Shown: in pieces, positions 6,591 through 8,057 of the stretch
Position numbering within the stretch: the stretch's first letter is position 1
Layout of the letters: each line of letters begins with the position of its first letter
DNA from: Actinomycetota bacterium
GTDB lineage: Bacteria; Actinomycetota; Humimicrobiia; Humimicrobiales; Humimicrobiaceae
Length of the DNA stretch: 8,057 bases
Reading direction: 5' to 3'
NCBI GenBank assembly: GCA_003155275.1
Contig: PMCC01000024.1
Coordinates: 1-8,057, forward strand
Translations under genes and position numbers: made by a program
The notes under the pieces: generated by a model
The model's input: the letters and a program-made list of their open reading frames with translations, nothing else
Told to the model about the DNA's origin: nothing
Database searches by the model: none

Positions 6591-6781
6591 TGATTATTGC
6601 CTTTATGGTTACTGTGGGTTGCTTTATATTAACAATACTGTTTTTTCAAGGCTGCCCTGTACTGGCTTTAGGGTTATTTTAAAATTATAATTTATCTTTT
6701 AAATGGTTATTTTAATGCCATTCCATGTCAGCTTTATGTTTTTTATGGTTGATTTTTTATCGCCTTCTAATCAATTAACTT

Positions 6782-7570
6782 TTATCTTATTTTTTTGTCT
6801 GCAAATTTGGCAATGTATTCAACCTGGTGAAGCATTTCCCTTGTCTGGTGTTCATTTAATGCCTGCTGCCCGTCGCAAAGCGCCTTTTCGGGATTAGTAT
6901 GAACTTCAACAATGAGGCCGTCAGCGCCAACAGCAATTGCCGCCCTGCTCATTGGAATAACGAGATCGCTCTGGCCGACTGCGTGGGATGGGTCCACTAT
7001 GATAGGAAGCTTGCTTAACTTTTTAATTACCGGGATAGCAGACAGGTCAAGGGTAAATCTTGTGGATGGCTCAAATGTCCTTATGCCTCTTTCACAGAGC
7101 ACAACTTCAGCATTTCCTGAAATAGTTATATATTCCACAGCCAAGAGCCATTCCTTTAAGGTTGATGCCCATCCCCTTTTTAATATCACGGATTTATTCA
7201 TTGCATTTGCAACCTGTCCCACTTTTTTCAGCAGGGAAAAATTAGACATGTTCCTGGTCCCTATTTGAAGGACATCCACATATTTTGCCACCAGTTCCAG
7301 GGACTCTGCATCTGTGACTTCTGTTACTGTTTTTAAGCCATATTTTTTGCTTACTTTCTGAATCATTTGAAGGCCCTTTTCTTCAAGTCCCTGAAAACTA
7401 TAAGGCGATGTCCTGGGCTTGTACGCGCCTCCCCTGATAAACTTTAGACCGCAATCCTTTACTATAGCGGCAATAGAATCTATCTGTTCCCAACTCTCTA
7501 TTGCGCAAGGACCCGCAATGACTGTTATAAATCCATCAACAATAAGCTTTTCATTTGGTTTTCCCGGCAT
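6782..7570 (-). CDS. aroF: 3-deoxy-7-phosphoheptulonate (DAHP) synthase, type I-beta, stand-alone core
   Basis: Catalyses condensation of phosphoenolpyruvate and erythrose 4-phosphate to DAHP, the first step of the shikimate pathway, in the cytoplasm. Seen in the 262 residues: AGPCAIES (19-26, Cys22), RGGAYKPRTSPYSFQG (46-61), QIGTRNM (102-108), LKRG (130-133), CERGIRTFE (159-167), VDPSHAVG (192-199), VEVH (221-224) and CDG (232-234). Expected metal ligands by family are Cys22, His196, Glu222 and Asp233; the spacings of the last three (26 and 11) agree with the Thermotoga enzyme as remembered. The protein is essentially the bare barrel: neither an N-terminal ferredoxin-like domain nor a fused chorismate mutase is present, although a separate chorismate mutase gene lies 107 bp upstream. 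GAGGGA is the only ribosome-binding candidate and sits 12 nt before the ATG, a long gap. No other ATG, GTG or TTG lies between the upstream in-frame TGA (7607-7609) and this ATG. Confidence 0.95.
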   Translation of the reverse strand: MPGKPNEKLIVDGFITVIAGPCAIESWEQIDSIAAIVKDCGLKFIRGGAYKPRTSPYSFQGLEEKGLQMIQKVSKKYGLKTVTEVTDAESLELVAKYVDVLQIGTRNMSNFSLLKKVGQVANAMNKSVILKRGWASTLKEWLLAVEYITISGNAEVVLCERGIRTFEPSTRFTLDLSAIPVIKKLSKLPIIVDPSHAVGQSDLVIPMSRAAIAVGADGLIVEVHTNPEKALCDGQQALNEHQTREMLHQVEYIAKFADKKIR

Positions 7571-7641
7571 AATATTTAAAAATCCCTCAGTTAAAATAAA
7601 AAATAATTCATATAGCCCAGACCCATCAGAGCCTTAGGTGT

Positions 7642-7666
7642 TATATATAGCATTATGCTATATATA
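7642..7666. promoter_or_regulatory. 25-bp palindrome between the chorismate mutase and DAHP synthase genes
   Basis: The arms TATATATAGCAT and ATGCTATATATA are perfectly complementary around a single central T. As RNA this gives a 10-bp stem with a 5-nt loop. It begins 11 nt after the chorismate mutase stop codon, and no T-tract follows on the minus strand (ACACCTAAGG comes next), so a simple terminator is unlikely. A dyad operator, an mRNA processing site or a stability hairpin fits better. Confidence 0.5.
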
Positions 7667-7677
7667 CTGCCTGCTTA

Positions 7678-7962
7678 CTAAAGTGTTTCATCTTTTTCAA
7701 GAATCTGCACATTTCTCAATATGGCTTCGAAAATCTGGATAATATTGTCATTAAAAAGCGGCCCCTTGTTATATGAAACAATATTATTTATAAGGCCCTC
7801 TTCCCTTTTTGCATCATATAAAGGGAGGTTGTGTTTTTCTTTTAATTTTCTTATTGTTGCCACAATTACCGCCCTCTGGTTTAAAAGATCCACAAGGCTT
7901 TTGTCAATTTTGTCTATATCGGCCCTGTACTCTTTAAGCACTTCCTTAAAATTATCCTCCAT
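7678..7962 (-). CDS. Chorismate mutase, AroQ class (stand-alone)
   Basis: Converts chorismate to prephenate, the branch leading to phenylalanine and tyrosine; all-helical cytoplasmic dimer. At 94 residues it is the usual length of a monofunctional AroQ domain. Compared with the E. coli P-protein mutase domain (from memory, offset +2) the active-site set is Arg13, Arg30, Lys41, Asp50, Arg53 and Glu54, all conserved; in the last helix the Gln88 equivalent appears to be Glu89, a substitution known in other AroQ enzymes. The C-terminal half (REEGLINNIV, then GPLFNDNIIQIFEAIL) closely resembles the mutase domain at the N-terminus of Bacillus AroA, a chorismate mutase-DAHP synthase fusion. Here the DAHP synthase follows as a separate gene, so the mutase may also act in trans as its allosteric partner (inference). 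GGGAG lies eight nucleotides before the ATG. The left-reading order suggests these two genes form one operon. Confidence 0.92.
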   Translation of the reverse strand: MEDNFKEVLKEYRADIDKIDKSLVDLLNQRAVIVATIRKLKEKHNLPLYDAKREEGLINNIVSYNKGPLFNDNIIQIFEAILRNVQILEKDETL

Positions 7963-8057
7963 AATTTTCTCTCCCGTATAATCAAGATTTAAATAATATA
8001 AACACCGCTAAAATACCGGCATTAGCATTGTAACAATATATGTTCACTATCTGCAAG

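Noticed and set aside
6623..6649. Promoter for the helicase gene on the minus strand (TTGAAA and TATAAA)
   Set aside because: The spacer is only 15 bp and the flanking DNA is AT-rich; the match is not better than expected by chance.
6672..6715. Direct repeat GGTTATTTTAA (6672-6682 and 6705-6715) and AT-only palindrome AAATTATAATTT
   Set aside because: Short and of low complexity, in an AT-rich spacer; no functional context.
8027..8037. Small palindrome ATTGTAACAAT upstream of the chorismate mutase gene
   Set aside because: Eleven bases with 5-bp arms; without a convincing promoter beside it this is not evidence of an operator.
7982..8057. Tail of a further minus-strand gene entering from the right edge
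   Set aside because: Two frames are open from the edge (one ending in LADSEHILLQC with TAA at 8022-8024, the other running 24 codons to TGA at 7982-7984). They are too short to choose between or to assign.

Overview
The window looks like chromosomal DNA of an AT-rich, low-GC bacterium. Start sites carry good Shine-Dalgarno sequences, and the Gram-positive-type gene set (a PcrA-like helicase with a Tudor-like tail, a secreted CE4 deacetylase with a Ser/Thr linker, and a Bacillus-like chorismate mutase/DAHP synthase pair) suggests Bacillota or a low-GC, deep-branching relative such as an anaerobic actinomycetote. That assignment is an inference. No rRNA, tRNA, CRISPR array or intact insertion sequence is visible.

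Left part, plus strand: the 3' part of a large, probably exported multidomain protein (three CARDB-type modules, a carboxypeptidase-regulatory-like module, a PKD-like module, a calcium-loop motif and a C-terminal domain with an HxxDxE signature). It runs in from beyond the left edge. About 800 bp of very AT-rich DNA follows (2607-3403). This stretch is not empty. On the minus strand it holds a candidate micro-gene of 12 codons with a 9-nt Shine-Dalgarno sequence, a small inverted repeat just upstream, and an intrinsic-terminator-like hairpin whose G-U pairs fit only the minus-strand transcript. It also holds a 29-bp imperfect direct repeat and scraps that look like decayed coding sequence. A plus-strand polysaccharide deacetylase gene with its own extended -10 promoter comes next.

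Right part, minus strand, read right to left: chorismate mutase (AroQ type), then a type I-beta DAHP synthase, then a UvrD/PcrA helicase. The first two catalyse or regulate entry to and exit from the shikimate/chorismate pathway. Together they correspond in order and total length to the single fused AroA protein of Bacillus, but here they are separate and divided by a 107-bp spacer with a near-perfect 25-bp palindrome. The helicase is convergent with the deacetylase; a nested inverted-repeat structure lies between their stop codons.

The most interesting observations are the micro-gene unit at about 3047-3211, the unfused chorismate mutase/DAHP synthase pair with its intervening palindrome, and the divergent C-terminal domain of the CARDB protein.
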